Source: Pseudobutyrivibrio xylanivorans (GTDB taxonomy: Bacteria; Bacillota; Clostridia; Lachnospirales; Lachnospiraceae). From it: DNA of 64,000 nt. The position numbers and the translations under genes are program-made. The notes beneath the pieces were generated by a model. That model was not told where the DNA came from and did not search any database. It was given only the letters and a program-made list of their open reading frames with translations. Below, piece by piece: positions 8,824-19,328 of this stretch (the stretch's first letter is position 1; the number at the start of each line of letters is the position of its first letter). The DNA lies in assembly GCF_008935055.1 (NCBI RefSeq), contig NZ_CP043028.1, forward strand, positions 1,642,501 through 1,706,500, written 5' to 3'.

Positions 8824-9870
8824 TTAAATCAACTTTTTTACGCGATTCGACGCTTCGCGTACGAAAATTGACAATGCCCATGTAATGAAAATGCAGGCGA
8901 GAAGCAGCGCGAAGATGTCGCGGTGATTGTAATTCTCGACTGACAAATGAGAATAAAACAATATCATAATTCGATGATGTAAAAGGATTACATACCAGCT
9001 GATACCTGATATGTATGTGATTATCGTATATACGATTTTATCTGAAGGTATTTCTACATCACGTAATGCAATCAGCATAGTCATGCTGAGAATGAAATAG
9101 ATTATCTCAGTCTGAACCTGTTTCATCTTCATCCATTCCAAAGACGGAATAAAGCCTATCATACAGAAATATATGAAAATCAAAACTGAAATAATTGCAC
9201 AGGCAACACGAATTTTAGAGTTAATTTTGTTCTCTCCAAGGAGGTTCTGAAGAAACATTCCCAGGTAAAAATATACGATGATAAATGCTGGATTCATGAG
9301 CTGTGTGATCGGGAATGGATTGTAAATATAAAGTAGGAATACGTACCAAACCATTAATACTCCGAGAGTTATGTATTTAAATTTTTTAAGCAACTTGGCA
9401 AGCAGTGGGAACAGCACATAGCAAACCACAATGCAAGTCATAAACCACTCACCAATAAGATAGAAATTTGCTCCGGTGAGCTGTGCAACTCCATCTACGC
9501 CAAGTATCGTATATACGAATAGCTTAATTGGAAGGTCGTGACCTACCACCTCATTATTCACCAAAAATGAGATAATGAACATTAATGTATAAGCAACATA
9601 AAATGGAATAAATAGCCCCTTAAATCGTCTCTTAAAATATTTGCCAATTGGCATCTCGTCCTCATGATTGTACATGAGGGCATACCCCGAAATAACAAAC
9701 AAAAAAAGACTAGCTGGTCGAGCCAAGATATTAAAGAAATAGTTATAGCCATACATAGCACCATCAGTGCCACCTGCTGTAACTATATACTCCACAAAGA
9801 AGTGGTAAAAGAATATAAAAATGACGCCTATATCACGAAGGATATCAAGGCCTATGATTCGTTTTTTCAT
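8824..9870 (-). CDS. Acyltransferase 3 family membrane protein
   Basis: Integral membrane O-acyltransferase of 348 residues with about ten transmembrane helices. The N-terminus MKKRIIGLDILRDIGVIFIF followed by FYHFF carries the family's R/H signature (Arg12 with the later FFYHF histidine). Members acetylate or acylate surface polysaccharides and lipids. No glycan cluster is adjacent, so the substrate cannot be inferred. The C-terminal RVKKLI suggests a cytoplasmic end. Promoter elements were not clear upstream. Confidence 0.88.
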   Translation of the reverse strand: MKKRIIGLDILRDIGVIFIFFYHFFVEYIVTAGGTDGAMYGYNYFFNILARPASLFLFVISGYALMYNHEDEMPIGKYFKRRFKGLFIPFYVAYTLMFIISFLVNNEVVGHDLPIKLFVYTILGVDGVAQLTGANFYLIGEWFMTCIVVCYVLFPLLAKLLKKFKYITLGVLMVWYVFLLYIYNPFPITQLMNPAFIIVYFYLGMFLQNLLGENKINSKIRVACAIISVLIFIYFCMIGFIPSLEWMKMKQVQTEIIYFILSMTMLIALRDVEIPSDKIVYTIITYISGISWYVILLHHRIMILFYSHLSVENYNHRDIFALLLACIFITWALSIFVREASNRVKKLI

Positions 9871-9952
9871 GTATACTCTCCTAGAATTATTTTCTAGTTA
9901 AGTATATAAAAAATAAAATCTGTTATCAACTTTGATATATCTATTGAACATC

Positions 9953-9976
9953 AAAAAAGCACCCCTCAGGGTGCTT
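9953..9976 (-). terminator. Rho-independent terminator after the CPBP protease gene
   Basis: Minus strand: stem GCACCC/GGGTGC with loop TGAG, followed by six T. It overlaps the last bases of the CPBP gene, so termination occurs immediately at the stop codon. Confidence 0.9.
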
Positions 9977-10794
9977 TACTTACTCCATTTTTCATCCCAG
10001 ATCTGATTAATTCTATCCTTATTTCTGTATATCATGATTATCGCTGCTATGCCGATTGCCACATCAAATAATACCGCTACGACCAATGGAGCATTAACCG
10101 CATCTTGAGTCATCACCCCATTTTCCAAGGAGCCATCTGTTACGAAGCATAAATAATCCCACACGGCATGAACAATAATAGGTATTAAAATACTGCCTGA
10201 AATCATGAACAATGCAGCAAAATATATACCCATAAATGTTGTAGCAATAACCTGCATTAGTATAACAGAAGGTGCTCCTCCTCCCGTAACATTTACAAAA
10301 TGTAAAGCACCAAAAACAATTGAAGTTATAATTAGTGTGTATGCTATTTTCTTTTCAGATTTCAAATACATAAGACCAATAGGAATCGCTGCAGCTCTAA
10401 ACATAGTCTCTTCGCCAAATCCAGCGTTTAGTGCCATACATAGTTTAGTCAATGTTGGCTTAAAAACAAAATCACCCGTAATTATGGTGACAATCTCTGA
10501 AGCCACAGCATAGACTACTACAGGTATAAGTATCTTTATCATTTCGCCTAAGGAAATGGACGATTTTAACGAGCCCTTGTAGTTAGGAGTAAACCATAGC
10601 TTGATTACAAACAGAAGTATTATAGCCACCAATACATTATAGAGATTGTGCAAAGCATCATTATCAGCCAGGAGACCTTCTACAGGCAATTCAGCTGCTG
10701 CCAATAATACAGTAATTATAACAACAGATAAAACTATCGCTAACGCTGGTAGCTTCTCACATATAAAATGCGGAATTCCTCGTTTCTTTTCCAT
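9976..10794 (-). CDS. CPBP family intramembrane metalloprotease
   Basis: Polytopic membrane protein (272 residues) of the CAAX protease/bacteriocin-processing (Abi) family. The glutamate motif EETMFR, the FGALHF histidine motif and a third motif HAVWD are all present in order, so the active site appears intact. About eight hydrophobic segments. The start at 10794 is preferred to an upstream ATG because GAAAGGAGATTTTATT precedes it. Members cleave within membranes, with roles in peptide maturation or immunity in some species. No bacteriocin gene is adjacent, so the role here is unknown. Confidence 0.88.
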   Translation of the reverse strand: MEKKRGIPHFICEKLPALAIVLSVVIITVLLAAAELPVEGLLADNDALHNLYNVLVAIILLFVIKLWFTPNYKGSLKSSISLGEMIKILIPVVVYAVASEIVTIITGDFVFKPTLTKLCMALNAGFGEETMFRAAAIPIGLMYLKSEKKIAYTLIITSIVFGALHFVNVTGGGAPSVILMQVIATTFMGIYFAALFMISGSILIPIIVHAVWDYLCFVTDGSLENGVMTQDAVNAPLVVAVLFDVAIGIAAIIMIYRNKDRINQIWDEKWSK

Positions 10795-10896
10795 AATAAA
10801 ATCTCCTTTCCTACACCATTTTGCCACCATAGAAGCTCTTTCATAATTTATTTATTAATTATAAAAAACTTCTATGTTAAAAGTGTGTAAAGACAA

Positions 10897-10947
10897 AAAA
10901 AGGGGCTGTGAAAAAATGAGATAATCATTTTTTCCAGCTCCCTTTTT
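10897..10947 (-). terminator. Hairpin at the transposase-distal end of the IS
   Basis: Arms AGCTGG + AAAAAATGA and TCATTTTTT + CAGCCCC pair across a short loop, with T7 on the minus-strand exit side. It can end transposase transcripts and, with A-runs on the other side, may also stop outside transcripts from entering. The terminal inverted repeat forms one arm. Confidence 0.75.
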
Positions 10948-11030
10948 ATATCATTTTTTGTGAGGTATGCTGTTTCTGGCAAAAATAGAGTATAATGCCC
11001 CTTTCCCCAAAAAACTACAAACTTTTTTGA

Positions 11031-12605
11031 TTAGGCAGCTTCTTGGAGACGCATCTTTTTATTGTGATATTTATATAAGTTATGACCTATTGAAACCAAA
11101 AGAACCTCAAGTTTTACGGATTCTATTCCTTTTCGGACTATTCTTTTATACCAACGATCATTTTTTATGATTCCGAAAGTACCTTCCGCTTGAATGGATC
11201 TGTTCATTCTAAGGAGTGCTCCCTGGATGCTTTCAAGATTATTTATAACCTCCTGATGCATAGCGGTCAGTTCTTCGTTTATTCTTACGGTTTTGTTTTT
11301 ATCTGTTTTCTTACACTTCGATGCATAGGGACAACCACTGCAGTCTTCACACTGATAGACTTCTTCTTGCCGGCCATACTGGTTTCCTTTTACATGCTGC
11401 CTGTATAGAAAGTTGAAGCTCCTCCCATTAGGACAACGCATTTTCCCATCATCACCGATCTCAAAATTAACAGCTCTGAATGGATCGTTGTGATATTTCT
11501 TATCGGTCGTCTCCTTTTTAAACATTGTGAACTTCATGTACTTTTTCATGCCTTTTTGCTCGCAAAAGATATAATTATTGAACGAGCCATATCCAGCATC
11601 AGCCACAGGATATTTTGGATAAAAGCCATATGTTTCATAATACTTATTCATCAACGGTATGAAGCAGTCCATGTCAGATCTGTATTGATTAACATCAACA
11701 ACTGCTATGTATTCATCAGCTACACCAATCTGAACGTTGTATGCGGGAAGAAGCTGGTCGTTTCCCATGTAGTCGGTCTTTATTCTCATGAATGTAGCGG
11801 AAGGATCTGTCTTTGAATAGCTGTTCCTGTTTTCTCCACAGATGCTGATTTTTGTGACATATTCATTGAGCTTTGTTGTGTACTCTACAAGCTTTTCGTA
11901 CTGTCTCTGCTGGACGGTTTTCCTATGTCCTTTTCCTGAAACAAAAGTTGAAGTATCAAGCTTCCATATCTCAGAAAACCGTTCTGTTATCTGGCGCATA
12001 TATTCAGGCATGTACTCTGTATTAGTCTCAATCTTGATTCCGCTCCACTGAAGATCGCTGTTGATTTCTTGCAGTAATTTAGTAATCTTTTCAAAAAGAC
12101 GGTAACGGGATTTTTCCGTGGCCTTCTTCCATACCCAAGTATATTTGTTAGCATTAGCTTCAAACTTCGAACCATCAATATAAAGATGATTCAGGTCAAC
12201 TTTATGCCTGCTGAATATTTCCTGATTAATATCATTGAAAATATCCTCTATTGAATCCTTTAACACATCGTTTATGAAATAGCTGAAGGTTCTGTAAGAA
12301 GGAGTTTCCCTGTCCATAAGATACATAAATCGAATGTTAACCCTACAGTTTTCTTGAAGTCCTCTTAGTGAAATATATCCTTCACTCATAAAACCGAATA
12401 GTACGGTTTTCAACATTTTGACTGGATTATATCTGATTCTGCCAAGCTTATGCTCTGGCACATTTTTCAGATACTTCTCAAGATTCATACCTCCCACGAG
12501 TTCGTCAAAAGTAAAAACCGGATCACAGATATCCAAGCAATCTGAAATAAAAAATGGTAAAACGCCCTGATTTAGAGTATTATAAGAATTGGTTTGATTG
12601 ATCAT
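11031..12605 (-). CDS. IS1182 family transposase
   Basis: DDE transposase of 524 residues, full length. The N-terminal DUF772-type region (LFGFMSEGYISLRGLQENCR, about 72-91) precedes LYIDGSKFEANANKYTW near 147, which carries the first catalytic Asp. PVADAGYGSFNNY near 337 carries the second, and EGTFGIIKNDRWYKR near 483 the Glu. A cysteine cluster CEDCSGCPYASKCKK near 443 is typical of this family. The ATG at 12605 lies inside a short perfect palindrome (TCATGGTAA/TTACCATGA, 12602-12623) that may hide the start and ribosome site. Confidence 0.95.
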   Translation of the reverse strand: MINQTNSYNTLNQGVLPFFISDCLDICDPVFTFDELVGGMNLEKYLKNVPEHKLGRIRYNPVKMLKTVLFGFMSEGYISLRGLQENCRVNIRFMYLMDRETPSYRTFSYFINDVLKDSIEDIFNDINQEIFSRHKVDLNHLYIDGSKFEANANKYTWVWKKATEKSRYRLFEKITKLLQEINSDLQWSGIKIETNTEYMPEYMRQITERFSEIWKLDTSTFVSGKGHRKTVQQRQYEKLVEYTTKLNEYVTKISICGENRNSYSKTDPSATFMRIKTDYMGNDQLLPAYNVQIGVADEYIAVVDVNQYRSDMDCFIPLMNKYYETYGFYPKYPVADAGYGSFNNYIFCEQKGMKKYMKFTMFKKETTDKKYHNDPFRAVNFEIGDDGKMRCPNGRSFNFLYRQHVKGNQYGRQEEVYQCEDCSGCPYASKCKKTDKNKTVRINEELTAMHQEVINNLESIQGALLRMNRSIQAEGTFGIIKNDRWYKRIVRKGIESVKLEVLLVSIGHNLYKYHNKKMRLQEAA

Positions 12606-12674
12606 GGTAATATTTTACCATGAAAAAAGAGAAGTAATCGGCTGTTTCCAGCTATTACTTCTCTTTTTTTCATG
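12602..12674. repeat. Nested hairpins over the transposase start and IS right end
   Basis: A palindrome TCATGGTAA/TTACCATGA covers the start codon. A longer stem runs from CATGAAAAAAGAGAAGTAAT (12619-12638) to ATTACTTCTC plus T7 and CATG (12654-12674), with an inner GCTG/CAGC. Transcripts entering from the glp side would fold and probably terminate before the transposase, or mask its start. Confidence 0.75.
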
Positions 12675-12709
12675 AGCTGATTATTTCACAGCCCCTTTTC
12701 CTTTTCGTA

Positions 12710-13075
12710 TTAAACTGTTTCTACATTTCTTGTTGCTACAACGTCTACGCCAGTTCCGCAAACATCTTTAACAACCACATCTCCGATATGAACAGGAGCT
12801 TTCATGACTGCTGCATCAATCTCCTTCATAACGTCTGCGATTTTGTCCTTTGGAATGTTGGACTTTGTCTTAACTGAAACACGTAGCTTATCCCCGCCTA
12901 AGATAACAGCTGTAGATGTAACTGTTCTTTCAGGATGTGTCACCTCGTTTTTAGCATAATTTTCGCCGATTTTGCAAGTGTTACCTGTTACAGATAAAAC
13001 CTCGCCATTTTCTAATTCTACTGTAATCTGGCACCCCATTGGGCAGCCGATACAAGTTAATTCTCTTTTTTCCAT
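12710..13075 (-). CDS. DUF1667 domain protein of the glycerol 3-phosphate oxidation operon
   Basis: A 121-residue protein with an N-terminal cysteine cluster CIGCPMGC (residues 8-15), a later Cys in TGNTCKIG and another in VKDVCGTGVDVV. These may bind an iron-sulfur centre. DUF1667 proteins regularly follow two FAD oxidoreductases in Firmicutes glp operons and are proposed to pass electrons from the flavoproteins; this is inference. It is the last gene of the operon, 20 bases after the preceding oxidoreductase, with the IS directly downstream. Confidence 0.88.
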   Translation of the reverse strand: MEKRELTCIGCPMGCQITVELENGEVLSVTGNTCKIGENYAKNEVTHPERTVTSTAVILGGDKLRVSVKTKSNIPKDKIADVMKEIDAAVMKAPVHIGDVVVKDVCGTGVDVVATRNVETV

Positions 13076-13095
13076 AATTTATCTGCCGCCTCCTT

Positions 13096-14358
13096 CTATT
13101 CTGCTTCAATCTTTACTGTGATTTTCTTTAAACCTGGCTTTTCAGCAAGCTTATCCTTGAGAAGGATAACCTGCTCCATCTCGCCTGGTGCCATGATACG
13201 CTTCTTGTTGTGCATTACTCTCTCATCATCAAAGTAAACACTTACGTATGAATCCTTATAAACTGCACCAACACGGAAACGAACTGTAAGCTTATCATCC
13301 ATTCTGTCTACATTGATTGTAGATGGAACTGTGTAACGTGCGCCTTCTGTTGCAACGATTTCGATATCAGCTGCACCTTCTGAAAGTTCACCTTTTACAA
13401 ACTTAGCAGCGTTATGGCCTGCTCTGTCTGCTTCTTCAGATACGTAATCAACAAGATCATGTACATGAAGAACGTTACCACAAGCAAATACACCTGGGAT
13501 GTTTGTCTCAAGAGATTCATTTACAACTGGGCCGCTTGTAATTGGGCTCATCTCTACACCTGCTGTTCTTGAAAGCTCGTTTTCTGGGATAAGTCCACAA
13601 GAAAGAAGAAGAGTATCACAAGTGTATCTTTCCTCTGTACCAGGGATTGGCTTGCCTTTGTTGTCAACTGCTGCAATTGTAACAGCTGTAAGGTGCTCCT
13701 TGCCCTCGATATCAACAACTGTGTGTGAAAGCTTAAGAGGAATACCAAAGTCATCAAGACACTGAACAATATTTCTCTTTAAACCGCCTGAGTAAGGCAT
13801 AAGCTCTGCTACAACCTTAACCTTGGCACCTTCAAGTGTCATACGACGTGCCATGATAAGTCCGATATCACCTGAACCAAGGATAACTACCTCACGACCT
13901 GGCATATAGCCCTCGATGTTTACAAGACGCTGAGCTGTACCTGCTGAGAAAATGCCAGCTGGTCTGTAGCCTGGAATGTTTAAAGCTCCTCTTGGACGCT
14001 CACGGCATCCCATTGCAAGGATAACTGCACCAGCCTTAATCTGGTACATTCCATCCTCACGGCTCATAGCTGTAACAACTCTGTCCTCAGAAATATCCAT
14101 TACCATTGTGTTGAGCTTGTACTCGATTTTTGCATCAAGGACCTTCTCAATGAAACGATAAGCATACTCTGGACCTGTAAGCTCCTCTTTAAATGTGTGG
14201 AGTCCGAAACCATTGTGGATACACTGATTAAGGATACCACCTAATTCCTTATCTCTTTCTAAAATAAGAATTTTATCTACGCCAGCATTTCTTGCTGCAA
14301 CTGCTGCTGCAAGACCAGCTGGACCACCGCCAACAATAACAATATCATAATTTAACAT
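13096..14358 (-). CDS. FAD/NAD(P)-dependent oxidoreductase of the glycerol operon
   Basis: A 420-residue flavoprotein of the pyridine nucleotide-disulfide oxidoreductase type. The FAD-binding GGGPAGLAAA is at residues 10-19. A second Rossmann motif ILGSGDIGLIMARR near 156 is suited to NAD(P), and the FACGN block near 290 binds the flavin. No CxxC redox-active disulfide is visible, so it is not thioredoxin reductase. Its fixed place between the GlpA-like dehydrogenase and the DUF1667 protein suggests it carries electrons from glycerol 3-phosphate oxidation. It starts at the last base of the preceding stop. Confidence 0.9.
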   Translation of the reverse strand: MLNYDIVIVGGGPAGLAAAVAARNAGVDKILILERDKELGGILNQCIHNGFGLHTFKEELTGPEYAYRFIEKVLDAKIEYKLNTMVMDISEDRVVTAMSREDGMYQIKAGAVILAMGCRERPRGALNIPGYRPAGIFSAGTAQRLVNIEGYMPGREVVILGSGDIGLIMARRMTLEGAKVKVVAELMPYSGGLKRNIVQCLDDFGIPLKLSHTVVDIEGKEHLTAVTIAAVDNKGKPIPGTEERYTCDTLLLSCGLIPENELSRTAGVEMSPITSGPVVNESLETNIPGVFACGNVLHVHDLVDYVSEEADRAGHNAAKFVKGELSEGAADIEIVATEGARYTVPSTINVDRMDDKLTVRFRVGAVYKDSYVSVYFDDERVMHNKKRIMAPGEMEQVILLKDKLAEKPGLKKITVKIEAE

Positions 14359-15818
14359 TATTTCTCGCCTCCCTTCTGATTTTTGGTGCGCTCGATTACA
14401 ATATTTGAACGTCCGCCACTCTTTGTAATTTCCTCGTATTCAAGGCCGAGCTCTCTGTGAAGAATTTCCATTGTCTTAGGTGAGCAGAATCCTGCCTGAC
14501 ATCTTCCCATTCCTGCACGTGTTCTTCTCTTAACACCGTCCAATGAACGTGCTCCTAAAGGTCTGTGAATTGCATCAAGAATCTCTCCCTCTGAAATAGA
14601 TTCACAGCGGCAAATAATGTTACCATAAGCTGGATTTTTCTTAATTAATTCATTTCTTTCTTCAACTGAAAGGTCAGCTGGGTTCATAACATCCTTACGT
14701 GTGCTAATCCAGTTAGCCTTTGGTGTAAGTCCCATCATTTCCTTTAACATATTTCCTACCATCTCGCCGATAGCTGGGCTAGATGTGAGACCTGGTGACT
14801 CGATTGCTGCACAGTCAATAAAGTGTGGAGCACCATCAACCTCACCAATAATAAACTCATGACGAGCTTCGTGTGCACGAAGTCCTGCAAATGATGTAAT
14901 AACCTTTCTCATAGGAAGGTTCTTTACATGGTCATTTGCCTTTGCAATAAGATCATTGATTCCATCAGCTGTTGTGTTTGTGCCTTCTTTATCTTCAATA
15001 TCAATAGCTGTTGGTCCAACGATAAGATTGCCGTGAACAGTAGGTGATACAAGAACACCCTTACCAAGGTTAGTAGGCTGTGGGAAGATTGTGTGTGATA
15101 CGTGATTACCAACTTCCTTATCAAGGAGGCAATAATCTCCACGACGAGGAATGATTTCAATCTTGTCATCATCCTTGCTAACCATATTGTGGATTACACC
15201 AGAATAAACTCCTGCTGCATTCACTACATATCTAGAAACATACTCACCATTGTTGGTACGAATATGCCATAATCCATCTTCATCTTTCTTAATATTTTCA
15301 ACCTTTGTGTTGAATCTGAAGTCTACTCCGTTTACATTTGCATTCTCTGCCATTGCGATGCAAAGCTTGAATGGGCAGATGATTCCGCCAGTTGGTGCAT
15401 ATAATGCTCCTTCTACATTGTCAGAAAGGTTAGGCTCCATCTCGAGAGCTTCCTCACGAGTAAGAATCTTTAAGCCCTTAACACCATTCTTAACTCCTCT
15501 GTCGTAAAGCTCCTGAAGTCCTGGAAGAGCTTCCTTGTGGATACATACGACCATAGAACCGTTTCTCTTAAATGGAATGTCCAAATCACGGCAGAGGTCA
15601 TCCATCATCTCATTTCCACGTACGTTAAGTTTTGCCATTAATGAACCTGCAGCTGCGTCAAAGCCTGCATGAACAATTGCTGAATTAGCTTTTGATGTAC
15701 CTTCACATACATCCTCACATTTTTCAAGAACACAGACGTTAGCTTCGAAACGTGAGAGTTCCCTTGCAATTGCGCTTCCTGAAACGCCTGCGCCTATGAT
15801 TATGACATCATACAACAT
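14358..15818 (-). CDS. glpA: Glycerol-3-phosphate dehydrogenase-like FAD oxidoreductase
   Basis: DAO-family flavoprotein (486 residues) likely oxidising sn-glycerol 3-phosphate to dihydroxyacetone phosphate. The FAD motif GAGVSGSAIARELSRFE is at residues 8-24. The C-terminal part from about residue 405 is a BFD-like [2Fe-2S] domain with cysteines in NIICRCE and GRCQAGFC. GlpA proteins of anaerobes share this architecture. It is in the same operon as glpF, whose stop is 107 bases upstream; a large hairpin (15845-15892) fills that gap. The gene symbol is by function and context; some annotators leave it as NAD(P)/FAD-dependent oxidoreductase. Confidence 0.85.
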   Translation of the reverse strand: MLYDVIIIGAGVSGSAIARELSRFEANVCVLEKCEDVCEGTSKANSAIVHAGFDAAAGSLMAKLNVRGNEMMDDLCRDLDIPFKRNGSMVVCIHKEALPGLQELYDRGVKNGVKGLKILTREEALEMEPNLSDNVEGALYAPTGGIICPFKLCIAMAENANVNGVDFRFNTKVENIKKDEDGLWHIRTNNGEYVSRYVVNAAGVYSGVIHNMVSKDDDKIEIIPRRGDYCLLDKEVGNHVSHTIFPQPTNLGKGVLVSPTVHGNLIVGPTAIDIEDKEGTNTTADGINDLIAKANDHVKNLPMRKVITSFAGLRAHEARHEFIIGEVDGAPHFIDCAAIESPGLTSSPAIGEMVGNMLKEMMGLTPKANWISTRKDVMNPADLSVEERNELIKKNPAYGNIICRCESISEGEILDAIHRPLGARSLDGVKRRTRAGMGRCQAGFCSPKTMEILHRELGLEYEEITKSGGRSNIVIERTKNQKGGEK

Positions 15819-15844
15819 ATTTTTATCTCCTTCTTATAAGAGAA

Positions 15845-15892
15845 GGCGAGAGAAATAAACTACGTCCCCCGTAGTTTCATAACACTCTCGCC
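15845..15892 (-). promoter_or_regulatory. Large intercistronic hairpin between glpF and glpA
   Basis: Outer stem GGCGAGAG/CTCTCGCC encloses an inner stem AAACTAC/GTAGTTT around a G-rich loop. It stands about 25 bases before the glpA start and has no T-run of terminator quality (TTCTCTTATAAG follows). It may protect or attenuate the mRNA; a GlpP target is possible but unproven. Confidence 0.6.
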
Positions 15893-15925
15893 TCCAAAAT
15901 TCGCTATTAAATTCTTAACTAAATC

Positions 15926-16648
15926 TTAGCCAAACATCTGAGCAGCTGCAAGTGCATTGTAAAGAAGTGATGCAACAATACCGCCACAGATAGGTGCTAC
16001 TGCTGGAATCCATCCATAGCTCCAGTTTCCGTCCTTCTTACCAAAGTTTGGTGCAAGAAGAAGGTAAGCAATACGAGGAGCTGTATCTCTTGCTGCGTTC
16101 ATAGCGTATCCTGTAAGGCCACCAAATGAAGCACCGCAAGCAACGATTACGCCATATACGAGTACCCAAACTGTACGATCTGAACCTGCTGGAATAAGAG
16201 CAAGTGTAAATACAAGTACGAATGTAGCTACGAACTCAGAGAAGAAGTTGAGTACCTGGTTAGGAATTGAAGCTCCTGTACAGAAGCATCCTCTGATTAC
16301 AGCATCATCAGCTGTTTCCTTAATATGATCTCCGTAAAGGAAGATAAGGATAGCTGCGCCTACGAAACCACCAAGCATCTGAGCTACGATCTGTCCAGGA
16401 ACTGTGCTCCAGTCACCAGATCTAATTGCAATACCAATTGTAACTGCTGGGTTAAATGCTGAAGGACATCCTGTGAAATTGCTCATTGCAAATGCAGGAA
16501 CCATAACTGCCATTCCCCATCCAATAAGGATGTGAACTGCTCCGCCGCCCTTGAAACCTGACTTGTTCAAAGAAACGTTACAGCAAACACCATCGCCGAG
16601 TAATACAAGTAATATAGTACCTATAAACTCTCCTAAATAAACTGACAT
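15926..16648 (-). CDS. glpF: Glycerol facilitator (aquaglyceroporin)
   Basis: MIP channel of about 240 residues for glycerol uptake across the membrane. The two pore motifs are visible: FNPAVT in the first half and NAARDTAPR in the second (NPA replaced by NAA, a tolerated change). Six hydrophobic segments fit. The start at 16648 is favoured over the ATG two codons earlier because the GGGGG ribosome site would be only three bases from that one. glpK lies upstream and the dehydrogenase genes downstream, giving uptake, phosphorylation and oxidation in one block. Confidence 0.93.
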   Translation of the reverse strand: MSVYLGEFIGTILLVLLGDGVCCNVSLNKSGFKGGGAVHILIGWGMAVMVPAFAMSNFTGCPSAFNPAVTIGIAIRSGDWSTVPGQIVAQMLGGFVGAAILIFLYGDHIKETADDAVIRGCFCTGASIPNQVLNFFSEFVATFVLVFTLALIPAGSDRTVWVLVYGVIVACGASFGGLTGYAMNAARDTAPRIAYLLLAPNFGKKDGNWSYGWIPAVAPICGGIVASLLYNALAAAQMFG

Positions 16649-16704
16649 ATACATTTACCCCCTTAATACATTTAATAATTTTCAGCACTACCTCCACAGT
16701 CCGC

Positions 16705-16787
16705 CAGTCACGCTTACAAGCCTTGGCATCACTTAGTTCAGCTTGGAATGCTTCACTTAAGTAATACCAAGAGCTTGTCTGCTACTG
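16705..16787 (+). repeat. Dispersed hairpin repeat, copy B
   Basis: An 83-nt copy: CAGTCACGCTTACAAGCC on the left arm and AGCTTGTCTGCTACTG on the right, with inner TTGGCATCACTTA/TTAAGTAATACCAA. This inner stem has mismatches, so the copy is more decayed than A. It lies in the 212-bp glpK-glpF gap, 56 nt before the glpF start. Confidence 0.85.
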
Positions 16788-16860
16788 ACTCATGTAAATA
16801 ATGCACACACTCTTTAAACTATGAAGGGTGCTTATTGTATTCAGTTTTACGAATTACGTT

Positions 16861-18417
<1,557 letters not shown>

Positions 18418-18420
18418 TCA

Positions 18421-18999
18421 CTAAAGCTTCCATACCTCCTCATTGGTGGTAGATACGGCAAGCACCCCATTATTTAGTGCGTTCATTACGTCATCTCTGT
18501 CTCCGATAAGACCTCCAGCTAAAACAGGCACCCTACTTGCCTGATTTACACGCTTGATAATCTTCGGAAGAACGATTCCCGGAAGAATCTCGATGACATC
18601 TGGCTGAGATACTCCGTGACGGTCTTGCTTCTCAATATTCACAAGAGCCATACTGTCGATTACGAAATATCTGAGCACTGTGTAAAGCCCCAACTCCTTT
18701 GCCCTTCCGATGAGATTCCCTTTGGTGGTGATGATTCCATCTGCCTGGGTGTTGTTTTTTATAAAGTCGACCGAAATTTCCTTGGTGTTATTCAAACCTG
18801 CAACCAGATCTAAATGAACCATGGCAAGCTTTCCTGCTGCTTTGATTTGCTCTACGATACCTGGAATCGTACAGACATCTCCATATAGAATGAAGATAAT
18901 CTCACAGTCGGTAGCAATTGCCTTTTTCAATCCGCTGTCGTCTTTGATGGCTGCGATAACTGGATTTGCTTCCAGCTTTTCGATGAAGTCTCTATGCAT
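18421..18999 (-). CDS. glpP: Glycerol-3-phosphate responsive antiterminator GlpP
   Basis: A 192-residue TIM-barrel-like RNA-binding regulator that, with glycerol 3-phosphate, prevents termination in leaders of glp genes. Diagnostic segments: the start MHRDFIEKLEANPVIAAIKD, FILYGDV, VHLDLVAGL, IKNNTQADGIITTKGNLI, and PVLAGGLIGDRDDV near the C-terminus. It is the first gene of the glycerol block, 60 bases before glpK. Its own leader holds a terminator-like fold (19043-19115), which suggests autoregulation. Confidence 0.95.
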   Translation of the reverse strand: MHRDFIEKLEANPVIAAIKDDSGLKKAIATDCEIIFILYGDVCTIPGIVEQIKAAGKLAMVHLDLVAGLNNTKEISVDFIKNNTQADGIITTKGNLIGRAKELGLYTVLRYFVIDSMALVNIEKQDRHGVSQPDVIEILPGIVLPKIIKRVNQASRVPVLAGGLIGDRDDVMNALNNGVLAVSTTNEEVWKL

Positions 19000-19042
19000 T
19001 ACTATTTATACTCCTTCAAATACCCCTATTTGTTTTAGGCAC

Positions 19043-19115
19043 AAAAAAAGAACATGCCTAAAGATGCAAGAGCTCCAACTCTCGACACAGCCACATTCTC
19101 ATCTCTCACGGGCAT
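19043..19115 (-). promoter_or_regulatory. Leader attenuator upstream of glpP (candidate GlpP target)
   Basis: In the glpP leader, nested pairs ATGCC/GGCAT, AGATG/CATCT and AGAG/CTCT end in GTTC plus T7. The whole fold lies between the promoter at 19136-19164 and the glpP start. A terminator fold in the leader of an antiterminator gene is the arrangement expected for GlpP control. Binding is inferred, not seen. Confidence 0.65.
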
Positions 19116-19135
19116 TTATTAACTTTTATGATTAA

Positions 19136-19164
19136 ATGATACACGACATCTGAGTAAAATTCAA
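19136..19164 (-). promoter_or_regulatory. Promoter for glpP (and probably glpK)
   Basis: Minus strand: TTGAAT (19159-19164), 17 bp spacer, TATCAT (19136-19141). Start of transcription would be near 19129, giving a leader of about 130 nt that contains the attenuator. Confidence 0.75.
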
Positions 19165-19328
19165 CATAAATTTTTCACAGTCTAAACATTATCTGTACAT
19201 AATTGCCCAATATTGTCATTGTGATATAATTAACGAACTGTAGGAATTGCATAAAATCAGGTTTTGTTAAAAGTTGCGTTTAAGATATTATAGACAAATG
19301 TGTGTAAAGGAAGGATTTGTGGAAACTA

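Larger units (their letters stand above)
10897..12699 (-). mobile_element. IS1182-family insertion sequence (complete)
   Basis: A 1.8-kb element bounded by inverted ends AAAAGGGGCTGTGAAA (left, about 10898-10920; right, about 12677-12699), with one intact transposase gene. Both ends carry long hairpins: 10897-10947 on the left, which includes the end repeat, and 12619-12674 on the right. The exact boundaries and target duplication cannot be fixed because the flanks are A/T runs. It sits between the CPBP protease and the glp operon, interrupting nothing recognisable. Confidence 0.9.

Noticed and set aside
14358..15818. Calling the glycerol flavoprotein L-2-hydroxyglutarate oxidase
   Set aside because: The N-terminal DAO domain is similar, but the BFD-type [2Fe-2S] end and the glpF/glpK/glpP context favour glycerol 3-phosphate dehydrogenase.
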